Assembly (NCBI GenBank): GCA_028281425.1
Contig: JANQJX010000129.1
Coordinates: 1-6,716, forward strand
Reading direction: 5' to 3'
DNA: 6,716 bases
Source: Simkania sp.
GTDB lineage: Bacteria; Chlamydiota; Chlamydiia; Chlamydiales; Simkaniaceae
This document shows positions 1 through 5,326 of the stretch, in pieces; position 1 is the first letter of the stretch; each line of letters opens with the position of its first letter. A program made the position numbers and the translations under genes. The notes under the pieces are model-generated. The model searched no databases. It saw only the letters and a program-made list of their open reading frames with translations, and was not told the DNA's origin.

Positions 1-1081
1 GTGTTCCAAAAACATCTATTTTTGCAAACGAAAGGTGATGGCTTGTTAAAAGTTTTTCCAAGCTCTCTTTTAAATGATGACAACCTAAAGGCACAAAAGT
101 GGCAGGGAGCTCTTCGGAGCCAATTTCGAGCAAAAAATCTTTTGTTTCATGGGGAGCAAAAGGACTTTCTTTTGGAAATTGTAAAGGAGGAGAAGGGGAG
201 ACTGGTGGCATTGATTTTAAAAGGGGAAACCCAAGGGTTTTTCTCGATTCTAAATAGGCAGTTGCCACCATTTTTGCCATGTCTCTTACGCGTATGATGT
301 ATCCAGCTCTTTCTGTTATGGACAAAACACCCCTTGCTTCTAACATATTAAAAGCATGTGAGGCTTTAAGCACAAAATCGTAGGCTGGAATGGGAAGTTT
401 TAAAGAAACAAGTCTTTTTGCTTCTTTCTCAAAATCATCAAAATGGGCAAGCCACATGCTTGTTGAAGCATGATAAAAGTTATAATGGCTCCATTCGATC
501 TCATTTTGATGAAAAATTGCTCCATATTTGAGAGTCTGATTCCATTGCATTTCAAAGAAACTCTCTTTTTTTTGAAGTGCCATACAAAGGCGCTCGAGTC
601 CGTAAGACAGTTCCACGCTAATGGGATTTAAAGAATGGTTTGCAATCGATTGGAAGTAAGTAAATTGAGTCACTTCCATTCCATCTAACCAGACTTCCCA
701 ACCCAGTCCCCATGCTCCTAAGGTAGGAGATTCCCAATCATCATGAACAAAACGGATATCATGTTTTTTCAGGTTAAATCCAAGAACTTCTAAAGATTGC
801 ATATAAAGCTTTTGAATCTCTTTAGGAGAGGGTTTCATGATCACTTGAAGCTGATGAAAGAGCTGCAATCGATTGGGATTTTCTGCAAATCTCCCATCTT
901 GAGGACGCCTTGAGGGTTCTACATAAACGGTATTAAAGGGTTCAGGACCCAAGGAACGGAGAAAGGTAGAAGGGTTGAAAGTGCCCGCACCCACTTCAAG
1001 GTCATATCCTTGCCCGATCAAACATCCTTGATCGGCCCAAAATTGAGTGAGTTGATTGATAATTTGTTGAAACGTGAGCAT
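1..1081 (-). CDS. glyQS: Glycyl-tRNA synthetase, fused alpha-beta form (5' part, truncated by window edge)
   Basis: Reading the minus strand from the ATG at 1081-1079 gives 360 uninterrupted codons that run off the window at base 1. An in-frame TAA five codons upstream (1096-1094) fixes this ATG as the start, although no Shine-Dalgarno sequence precedes it. The enzyme charges tRNA-Gly with glycine in the cytoplasm. Residues 1 to about 290 match the alpha subunit of the bacterial alpha2-beta2 GlyRS: FWADQGC near 14-20, the class II motif 2 region PSRRPQDGRFAENPNR at 56-71, WEVWLDGMEVTQFTYFQ near 128-144, and motif 3 ISVELSYGLERL at 154-165. At 314-328 KDFLLEIGSEELPAT is the typical opening of the beta subunit, in the same frame after a proline-rich linker (about 294-308). 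This is therefore the single-chain GlyQS known in Chlamydiae (about 1000 residues). Most of the beta part lies outside the window. It is divergent from rlmN. Confidence 0.95.
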   Translation of the reverse strand, partial: MLTFQQIINQLTQFWADQGCLIGQGYDLEVGAGTFNPSTFLRSLGPEPFNTVYVEPSRRPQDGRFAENPNRLQLFHQLQVIMKPSPKEIQKLYMQSLEVLGFNLKKHDIRFVHDDWESPTLGAWGLGWEVWLDGMEVTQFTYFQSIANHSLNPISVELSYGLERLCMALQKKESFFEMQWNQTLKYGAIFHQNEIEWSHYNFYHASTSMWLAHFDDFEKEAKRLVSLKLPIPAYDFVLKASHAFNMLEARGVLSITERAGYIIRVRDMAKMVATAYLESRKTLGFPLLKSMPPVSPSPPLQFPKESPFAPHETKDFLLEIGSEELPATFVPLGCHHLKESLEKLLTSHHLSFAKIDVFGT

Positions 1082-1109
1082 GGTTTTAAAGATTTAATGA
1101 TTCACTCAT

Positions 1110-1187
1110 CTTACGCAAAACGAGAAGTAGCCACACTTCACCCAAGTTTACCAGTTGGCGGCCATTCCCCGTTTTGCTTAAGGTAAG
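1110..1187. repeat. Imperfect palindromic, GC-richer element upstream of glyQS
   Basis: Two arms pair at the outside: CTTAC (1110-1114) with GTAAG (1183-1187), and GCAAAACG (1115-1122) with CGTTTTGC (1170-1177), with a five-base bulge at 1178-1182. Inside, GAAGT (1124-1128) pairs with ACTTC (1135-1139) around a six-base loop. The segment is visibly GC-richer than the AT-rich DNA on either side. It lies about 30 bases upstream of the glyQS start, so it would be either in the glyQS leader RNA or part of its promoter region. On the minus strand one frame stays open from 1189 to a TAA near 1087 without a convincing start codon, so I do not call it a gene. It could be a dispersed palindromic repeat, the end of an old mobile element, or a leader structure. 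No second copy is present in the window to decide. Confidence 0.45.
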
Positions 1188-1382
1188 CCATTAAAAAATT
1201 TTACCTGGTTCTCTTCAATTTTTAAAGCAGAAAATCTTGATTTATGAGATCATGCCTTTTTCTATAGAGGGGTGTTTAAAATCAAAAAACCTACTTAAAA
1301 TTTCCTAACCAAAAAGATGGAACTTCGGATGTAAAATGGATGTTTTTTGAAAAAGTTCTCTCTATGAAAAGACAAACTTTGT
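1188..1382. other. AT-rich divergent intergenic region between glyQS and rlmN
   Basis: No ORF with a ribosome binding site and no tRNA-like fold is visible here. It must contain the rlmN promoter, but no hexamer pair stands out. The best -10-like sequence is TATAGA at 1263-1268, with a poorly spaced TTGATT at 1237-1242 (20-base spacer). The rlmN ribosome binding site AGGAAG lies just beyond, at 1383-1388. Confidence 0.4.
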
Positions 1383-1395
1383 AGGAAGTAATGTG

Positions 1396-2472
1396 ATGAT
1401 AGATTTTTTTGGACTTTCTAAAGAAGAAGTAGAAAGTTTTTTTAAAGATGCAAAGCAAGAGCGTTATCATGCTACAATTCTTATGGATTGGATTTATAAA
1501 AAAAATGTGTTTTCGTTTGATGCAATGTCAAATCTTTCTAAGTCCCTTCGCATGTTTTTATCGACTCAATTTTGTTTAAAAAATTTGAATTTGATCCAAC
1601 AGGAAAGATCAAAAGATCTTGAAACCGTAAAATATCTGTGGAAGCTCTCTGATAGTCAGCTGGTTGAATCTGTCCTTATTTATTCAGGATTGAGGCGTAC
1701 GATTTGTATCTCTTCTCAAGTGGGATGTCCTGCACGTTGTGCATTTTGTGCTTCTGGAAAAGAAGGGTTTTTTCGCAATTTAAGTGCTGCTGAAATTGTA
1801 GAACAAGTCCTTCAGATTGGAACCTATTTAAGAGAAAAAAAAGAAAAAGTCACGCATCTTGTTTTTATGGGCATGGGTGAGCCTTTAGAAAATTACGAAG
1901 CGGTTATGAAAGCGATTAAAATCTTTACTCATCCTTCCATGTTTGGGCTTTCTTGCCGTCGTATTACCCTTTCTACCGTTGGAGTTGTTGAAGGAATAAA
2001 AAAACTTGCCTGTGAGGAAATGCCGCTCAATCTTGCTTTATCCCTTCATGCCCCTCATCAACGTTTAAGAAAAAAGCTCATTCCCTATGCCCGTCGTTAT
2101 CCTTTGGATCAGGTACTTCAAGCAGCCCGTTTATATGCAAAGAAAAGTGGGCGTAATTTGACCTATGAGTACCTTCTTATCAAAGGGGTTAATGATAGTC
2201 CCACATCAGCAAATGAGCTTGCAAAGCTTCTCGAAAATGAACATTGCACCGTCAATCTCATTCCTTTCAATCCTGTCAGTGGAATTTTTCTTAAACGGAG
2301 TGATTCCAAAGCGATTGAAACATTTTGCCATATTTTATCAAAAAAGGGAGTGAATGTCACTTTGCGCTATACTAAAGGCCGAGATATTCAAGGAGCTTGT
2401 GGTCAACTTGCCCTCAAAAAACTCTCTTCCCTTCATCAAAAAGAAAAACTTCAAACTGTGGGTATCACATAA
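1396..2472 (+). CDS. rlmN: Dual-specificity 23S rRNA / tRNA (adenine-C2)-methyltransferase RlmN (radical SAM)
   Basis: A 358-residue protein, the usual length for the Cfr/RlmN family. Known members methylate C2 of A2503 in 23S rRNA (E. coli numbering), and of A37 in some tRNAs. The radical-SAM cluster motif CPARCAFC gives C111, C115 and C118 as the [4Fe-4S] ligands. The SAM-contacting GMGEP is at 159-163. The two extra cysteines of the mechanism are also present: C104 in TICISSQVGC, seven residues before the first cluster cysteine as in E. coli, and C335 in GACGQL, the one that becomes the methylated intermediate. All catalytic residues are thus intact. ATG 1396 is preferred because AGGAAG (1383-1388) lies seven bases upstream; the overlapping GTG at 1393 would be only four bases away. 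The 3' end overlaps an opposite-strand relic by eight bases. Some environmental chlamydiae carry two RlmN copies, so this may be one of a pair. Confidence 0.95.
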   Translation: MIDFFGLSKEEVESFFKDAKQERYHATILMDWIYKKNVFSFDAMSNLSKSLRMFLSTQFCLKNLNLIQQERSKDLETVKYLWKLSDSQLVESVLIYSGLRRTICISSQVGCPARCAFCASGKEGFFRNLSAAEIVEQVLQIGTYLREKKEKVTHLVFMGMGEPLENYEAVMKAIKIFTHPSMFGLSCRRITLSTVGVVEGIKKLACEEMPLNLALSLHAPHQRLRKKLIPYARRYPLDQVLQAARLYAKKSGRNLTYEYLLIKGVNDSPTSANELAKLLENEHCTVNLIPFNPVSGIFLKRSDSKAIETFCHILSKKGVNVTLRYTKGRDIQGACGQLALKKLSSLHQKEKLQTVGIT

Positions 2473-2634
2473 GGTGAGCTTTGTATTCCCCCGGATTGCG
2501 ATCGATTTTTCCCTTTAGCGTTACAGAAAAAATGAAGTTTTATGTAGATGATGGGAGTGTCTTTATCTTTTAAAATTGATACATTGACTTCATTTTTCAC
2601 CAAGATGAATCCACCTTGACTCAGCGCTCATCTT
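2465..2634 (-). pseudogene. Relic of an unidentified protein gene, frameshifted at a homopolymer
   Basis: On the minus strand one frame is open from 2627 down to about 2532 and reads KNEVNVSILKDKDTPIIYIK then LHF. A neighbouring frame then continues sensibly as SVTLKGKIDRNPGEYKAHLM to a TGA at 2467-2465. Joining them needs the loss of a single base in a run of six T (plus-strand A, 2527-2532). Both halves look like alternating beta strands with natural amino-acid composition, which random AT-rich DNA rarely gives. Upstream, AAGGA about ten bases before an ATG at 2634-2632 could be the original start, but that ATG is out of frame with the body, so a second lesion or a lost 5' part is implied. 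The stop overlaps the rlmN stop region by eight bases (convergent). I do not recognise the family. A sequencing error or programmed slippage are alternatives. Confidence 0.45.
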
Positions 2635-2730
2635 GTATATGTCCTTATTCTAAAAGCCAATGATACAAAATAAGTGCACTCCGACGTATGAAATTAAAAA
2701 GTATTTTAGGGCTGTTTAATAAAGTAGAAT

Positions 2731-2832
2731 ATGAAAAAAGCTTGTAATTTTACTGACCTTAAAAAAAAGCTTTCGAAAATGCTAAAAAACAAGTATAAGA
2801 AACATCTTAGAGAACAAAAGAAAAAATCTTAA
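2731..2832 (+). CDS. Possible 33-residue lysine-rich peptide (doubtful)
   Basis: An ATG ORF of 33 codons begins MKKACNFTDLKKKLSK and ends LREQKKKS, two bases before an ATG in the pgsA frame at 2835. About 15 of the 33 residues are lysine or arginine. No Shine-Dalgarno sequence precedes it, and long A-runs in AT-rich DNA produce lysine-rich ORFs by chance. If translated, it could be a leader peptide for pgsA; no domain is recognised. Confidence 0.15.
   Translation: MKKACNFTDLKKKLSKMLKNKYKKHLREQKKKS
2771..2799 (+). promoter_or_regulatory. Possible sigma-66/70-type promoter for pgsA
   Basis: TTTCGA (2771-2776) and TATAAG (2794-2799) are separated by an ideal 17-base spacer. The -10 matches five of six consensus positions, the -35 only three. 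Transcription would begin near 2806 and leave a leader of roughly 75 bases before the TTG start of pgsA. The region is AT-rich, so chance matches are common. Confidence 0.3.
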
Positions 2833-2865
2833 AAATGAGATCTGCTGATTCACAGCCGCTAGCCG

Positions 2866-2871
2866 TAGGAG
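2866..2871 (+). promoter_or_regulatory. Ribosome binding site deciding the pgsA start
   Basis: TAGGAG lies eight bases upstream of an in-frame TTG at 2880. The alternative ATG at 2835 is preceded only by A-rich sequence without a purine SD core. This favours TTG as the real start and shortens the protein by 15 residues, bringing the N-terminus into line with other PgsA proteins. Confidence 0.55.
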
Positions 2872-2879
2872 CCCTAGCC

Positions 2880-3470
2880 TTGAAATTGCCCCTCATATTG
2901 ACAATGGGCCGTATTTTTATAAGCCCCCTTTTTTTAATTTTTTATTTGAAATATGAAAAACTTGGAATTTCTTTTCAAGCTCTTCCTTTTATTTTAATGG
3001 CTCTACTTGCCCTTTCTGAGTTATCTGATTTATTTGATGGTTATTTGGCTCGTAAGTTAAATCTGGTCACAGAGCTTGGAAAAATTCTAGATCCTATGGC
3101 AGATAGCATCACAAGACTTACAATGATCCTTACATTTACTCAAGGTGTTATTGATCTTCCCCTTCTCCTTGTTTTTGTCTTTATTTATAGAGATACGATG
3201 ATTGGAACTCTAAGAACAATTTGTGCTCTCAAAGGACGGACGCTTGCTGCTCGAGTCAGTGGAAAGATTAAAGCCGTTTTGCAAGCACTTGCCATCTTTT
3301 TAATTTTGGTGTTGATGATGTTTCATTCAAGAGGTTTTCTTTCGATCCATTATTTGCAGCAAACCAGCTTATTGATCATCTTTGTTATTGCGATTTATAC
3401 GCTCGTTTCAGGTGTTGAATACATTTATGCAAATCGTTTTTGTATTAAGCAGACATGGGAAGATAAATGA
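2880..3470 (+). CDS. pgsA: CDP-diacylglycerol--glycerol-3-phosphate 3-phosphatidyltransferase (phosphatidylglycerophosphate synthase)
   Basis: A 196-residue integral membrane enzyme that joins CDP-diacylglycerol and glycerol-3-phosphate to phosphatidylglycerophosphate, the committed step to phosphatidylglycerol and cardiolipin. Numbered from the TTG at 2880, the CDP-alcohol phosphotransferase signature D-x2-D-G-x2-A-R-x8-G-x3-D-x3-D is complete: D50, D53, G54, A57, R58, G67, D71 and D75. Hydrophobic helices surround it at about 4-22, 35-50, 92-103, 133-148 and 163-180. RDTMIGTLRT (104-113) is typical of PgsA rather than of other family members. The in-frame ATG at 2835 would add a GC-richer, poorly conserved-looking N-terminus (begins MRSADSQPLA) and lacks an SD; TTG with TAGGAG eight bases upstream is preferred. 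The stop overlaps the ATG of a short downstream ORF as ATGA, suggesting an operon arrangement now broken. Phosphatidylserine synthase belongs to the same family but is less likely. Confidence 0.9.
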   Translation: MKLPLILTMGRIFISPLFLIFYLKYEKLGISFQALPFILMALLALSELSDLFDGYLARKLNLVTELGKILDPMADSITRLTMILTFTQGVIDLPLLLVFVFIYRDTMIGTLRTICALKGRTLAARVSGKIKAVLQALAIFLILVLMMFHSRGFLSIHYLQQTSLLIIFVIAIYTLVSGVEYIYANRFCIKQTWEDK

Positions 3471-3565
3471 CAAAATTGCTTTTTGTGCTACCCCCTCATT
3501 GTACTCTAATTTCACCTGATGGTTTTTTTAAAAGATTTAAACTAGACCTATGCGAAATTAGATAA
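3467..3565 (+). pseudogene. Short ORF coupled to pgsA; possible stump of a truncated operon gene
   Basis: The ATG at 3467 overlaps the pgsA stop (ATGA) and has GGGAAG at 3457-3462, four bases upstream, a classic translationally coupled arrangement. The 32-residue product begins MTKLLFVLPPHCTLISPDG: a buried beta strand followed by a loop, as at the start of many nucleotide- or cobalamin-binding Rossmann-like domains. It then ends in a basic tail and a TAA at 3563-3565, where the DNA becomes repetitive and AT-rich. This looks like the first strand of a longer protein whose remainder was deleted or displaced. The family cannot be named from so little. A chance ORF, or a genuine small protein, remains possible. 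Confidence 0.3.
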
Positions 3566-3865
3566 TTTGAGATAATTTTTTTTATTTGAAAAAAGAAAAA
3601 TAACTTTGGAACGTAAAACAAAGATGAACCAAATAGGTTCCTCACAATTTCTGCTCTCATCACAAACAAGCCACAACATGGGGCTGTCTTGAACTGAAAA
3701 ATTGTTCGGATCCCTTGAGATTTTTTTCAAAAATTGTGAAAGGTGCAAATTCACAGTCTCTTAAGAACAAAAGATTTACGACTTTCTCAAGTTAAAAAAC
3801 TTTAGTTCAAAGTATTTCCTTTATTTTTTAAAGTATAAAAAAATGTGTGATTATGTTAAAACCAA
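3566..3865. other. Non-coding interval between pgsA and the LRR gene; possible old insertion
   Basis: No supported gene lies here. GATAATTT occurs twice ten bases apart (3561-3568, 3571-3578), the second running into eight T (3576-3583). AAATTA-GA-TAATTT at 3555-3568 forms a very weak hairpin before that T-run, a poor candidate terminator for pgsA. GAACC-AAATA-GGTTC (3626-3640) is a small hairpin. From about 3600 to 3790 base composition is more balanced than in the flanks. Several frames on both strands stay open over 30-70 codons there without an SD, including a 68-codon minus-strand frame (3754-3548). This pattern fits a decayed mobile or repeated element better than a working gene. Confidence 0.35.
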
Positions 3866-3893
3866 TTGTTTTTATATTAACATTTTCTATTTT
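3866..3893 (+). promoter_or_regulatory. AT-rich promoter region of the LRR gene
   Basis: TTGTTT (3866-3871) and TATTTT (3888-3893) are 16 bases apart, with transcription expected near 3900 and a leader of about 36 bases. Overlapping alternatives such as TTATGT (3851-3856) with TATATT (3873-3878) are about as good, so the region is more certain than the hexamers. AAAAC-CAATT-GTTTT (about 3858-3872) forms an inverted repeat that could bind a regulator. Confidence 0.25.
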
Positions 3894-3922
3894 TTAGTAA
3901 AATAAAATCTTCGCAAAACAAT

Positions 3923-3928
3923 AAGGAA
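3923..3928 (+). promoter_or_regulatory. Ribosome binding site of the LRR gene
   Basis: AAGGAA ends seven bases before the ATG at 3936 and selects it over the in-frame ATG at 3966 (codon 11), which has no SD. Confidence 0.6.
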
Positions 3929-3935
3929 TTAAATA

Positions 3936-5147
3936 ATGAATTTTATTAATTTTTTAACAAACACGATGAGTCTACCTTTTTTGCAATGTAAAATGCCTGT
4001 ACTTAAGCAAAAAAAAACTAAAATGCCAGGATCTCAATCTATAAATTTTCCGAATTTGGCTCAATATAATTGCCAAAAATTAAAAAAAGAAGACAAAAAA
4101 ATAAGAGTGTCTAAATTAATTGGTAAGGAAGATAATATTAAATATCAAGTTATTTCAAAATGGCTTAGGGATTTGATTTTTAGGATCAATGGAACTTTCA
4201 TCCCTTTACATGTTGTTAATAATGAATTGATCTCATTTATTCCTAAAGAAATATCTGGAGGAATTTGTGACCATATGCAAGCATTCGGGATGAAGGATTC
4301 TCAAGTCTGGAGCTTGGAAGGATATGATTTAACGAAAGTTGACTTAAGTAAAATCCCTTCCCATGTGAAATCTTTTTGTTTTAAGCAATGTTTTGGAATG
4401 GACCTAAGCCAAATTCCTAAGACAGTGACACACCTTTATTTTGAGGGATGTCCTGGAATAGACCTAAGCCAAATTCGTGCGACAGTGAAATTCCTTTCTT
4501 TTAAAGGAAAAACTCAAGGATTGGACCTGAGTCGAATTCCTCATGATGCAGTAGAACATCTTTCTTTTACCAAATGTTCTGAAGTTGATCTAAGTCAAGT
4601 CCCTAATCAAAGTAGGCGTTTTTATTTTAACAGATGTTCTAAGATTGACCTGTGGAGAATCCCTAAGTTAGTATCATGGGTTTTTTTTAACACATGTTCT
4701 AAGCTTGACCTAAGACAACTCCCTAATAATATAACAGATGTTTCTATTGAAGGGAGTATGAATGGAATGAACCTGAAGGAACTCCCTAAGAGCGTAAGAA
4801 CTCTTTTTATTCAAGGAAATATAAGGGAAATGCAACTAAACAAACTCTCTTCTTCGATAAGCACACTTACTCTCATATCATGTGACTCAAACGGAGAAAA
4901 AATCGATCTAAGTCAACTTTCTCGTAACGTAGAGACCCTTTGTTTTGAAGGAGATGTAGCTACCAAATTTGATTTGAAAACAATCCCTTCTTCAGTAAAA
5001 ACGGTTTATTTTCAAAGATGTCATATGTCTAATCACTGTGACTTAACTCCAGATCTTCCTAAGACGATAAAAATAATTTGTTTGGACCCAGATTCACGTT
5101 ATCTTTTCAAAAGTTTGCCTCTGGATGATCCGAGAGTAATGTTTTAA
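3936..5147 (+). CDS. Leucine-rich-repeat protein, Cys-type degenerate repeats; candidate secreted effector
   Basis: A 403-residue protein of unknown function. Residues 1-120 are a lysine-rich N-terminal part without repeats, membrane segment or classical signal peptide. From about 124 to 382 there are about 12 tandem units of 20-24 residues with the pattern hydrophobic-x-Phe-x-x-Cys, two or three residues, Asp-Leu-Ser-x-Ile-Pro-x-x-Val; examples are HLYFEGCPGIDLSQI (166-180) and FYFNRCSKIDLWRIP (229-243). DLS/DLx cores start at 136, 156, 176, 197, 218, 238, 258, 279, 300, 324, 346 and 369. Cys sits at the LRR Asn/Cys position in six or seven units. The short spacing and Ile/Leu-Pro recall bacterial LPX-type LRRs of type III effectors (YopM/IpaH) and also FNIP repeats of amoebae. 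No E3 ligase, kinase or protease domain follows; the protein ends soon after the last repeat. Curved protein-binding scaffolds of this kind usually bind host proteins. It stands alone with its own promoter between two conserved genes. Secretion is inferred only. Confidence 0.7.
   Translation: MNFINFLTNTMSLPFLQCKMPVLKQKKTKMPGSQSINFPNLAQYNCQKLKKEDKKIRVSKLIGKEDNIKYQVISKWLRDLIFRINGTFIPLHVVNNELISFIPKEISGGICDHMQAFGMKDSQVWSLEGYDLTKVDLSKIPSHVKSFCFKQCFGMDLSQIPKTVTHLYFEGCPGIDLSQIRATVKFLSFKGKTQGLDLSRIPHDAVEHLSFTKCSEVDLSQVPNQSRRFYFNRCSKIDLWRIPKLVSWVFFNTCSKLDLRQLPNNITDVSIEGSMNGMNLKELPKSVRTLFIQGNIREMQLNKLSSSISTLTLISCDSNGEKIDLSQLSRNVETLCFEGDVATKFDLKTIPSSVKTVYFQRCHMSNHCDLTPDLPKTIKIICLDPDSRYLFKSLPLDDPRVMF
4305..5081 (+). 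repeat. Tandem LRR-coding repeat array
   Basis: About 12 in-frame units of 60-72 bases encode the repeats. Most are diverged, but two neighbouring units keep the identical 16-mer GACCTAAGCCAAATTC at 4401-4416 and 4461-4476, exactly 60 bases apart. Related AGTCAA-type versions occur later, for example near 4590 and 4910. Unit length is most regular (60-63 bases) from 4341 to about 4840 and looser afterwards, so the array appears to have grown by unit duplication with older copies at the 3' end. Confidence 0.7.
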
Positions 5148-5198
5148 ACTTTTAACCCCCTGTTTCTCTAACACCCCTTTCAAAGAGAGAGGCATCAT

Positions 5199-5280
5199 TG
5201 TTTTTGGGAAATGCCAAGAAATTTCTGAAGGGATAAGTTGTCAACTTCTCCTGGGGAATTTCTTGGCGTTTCCGAAAACA
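5199..5280. repeat. Long imperfect inverted repeat between convergent genes
   Basis: GGAAATGCCAAGAAATT (5207-5223) pairs with AATTTCTTGGCGTTTCC (5257-5273) over 17 positions with a single T-G wobble. Outside it TGTTTT (5199-5204) pairs with AAAACA (5275-5280) across a small internal loop. At the centre, AAGTTG-T-CAACTT (5236-5248) is a second nested palindrome. Weaker symmetry may continue outwards to about 5185 and 5295. It lies between the 3' ends of the LRR gene and glgA, so it may stop transcription from both sides. However, T-tracts precede and A-tracts follow the stem, the reverse of a classical bidirectional terminator; only a T6 at 5292-5297 follows on the plus strand. A MITE-like or palindromic dispersed repeat is an equally good reading. 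Confidence 0.6.
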
Positions 5281-5326
5281 TTCTGCATCCCTTTTTTCAG
5301 ATAACCCCTAGGAAAAAACATTTGTT

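Noticed and set aside
1..297. 98-codon plus-strand ORF at the window start
   Set aside because: It lies antisense to glyQS, whose alpha-beta junction is unmistakable on the minus strand.
1082..1187. T-box riboswitch in the glyQS leader
   Set aside because: No T-box consensus sequence, specifier loop or terminator/antiterminator pair is visible, and T-boxes are not expected in this group.
2163..2360. Two overlapping ORFs on plus and minus strands inside rlmN
   Set aside because: Shadows of the rlmN reading frame without ribosome sites or recognisable domains.
2528..2597. 11-bp perfect inverted repeat AAAAATGAAGT / ACTTCATTTTT
   Set aside because: Both arms lie inside the reading frame of the relic gene (KNEV and KLHF codons) with a 48-base loop; probably a coincidence of AT-rich coding sequence.
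2601..2635. Hairpin CAAGATGA / TCATCTTG with 19-base loop
   Set aside because: No T-run follows on either strand and the loop is large, so neither a terminator nor an operator can be supported.
3548..3754. 68-codon minus-strand ORF starting MNLHLSQFLKK
   Set aside because: No SD. Other frames over the same bases are also open, and the C-terminal third is poly-A/T-derived. Treated as non-coding or an element relic.
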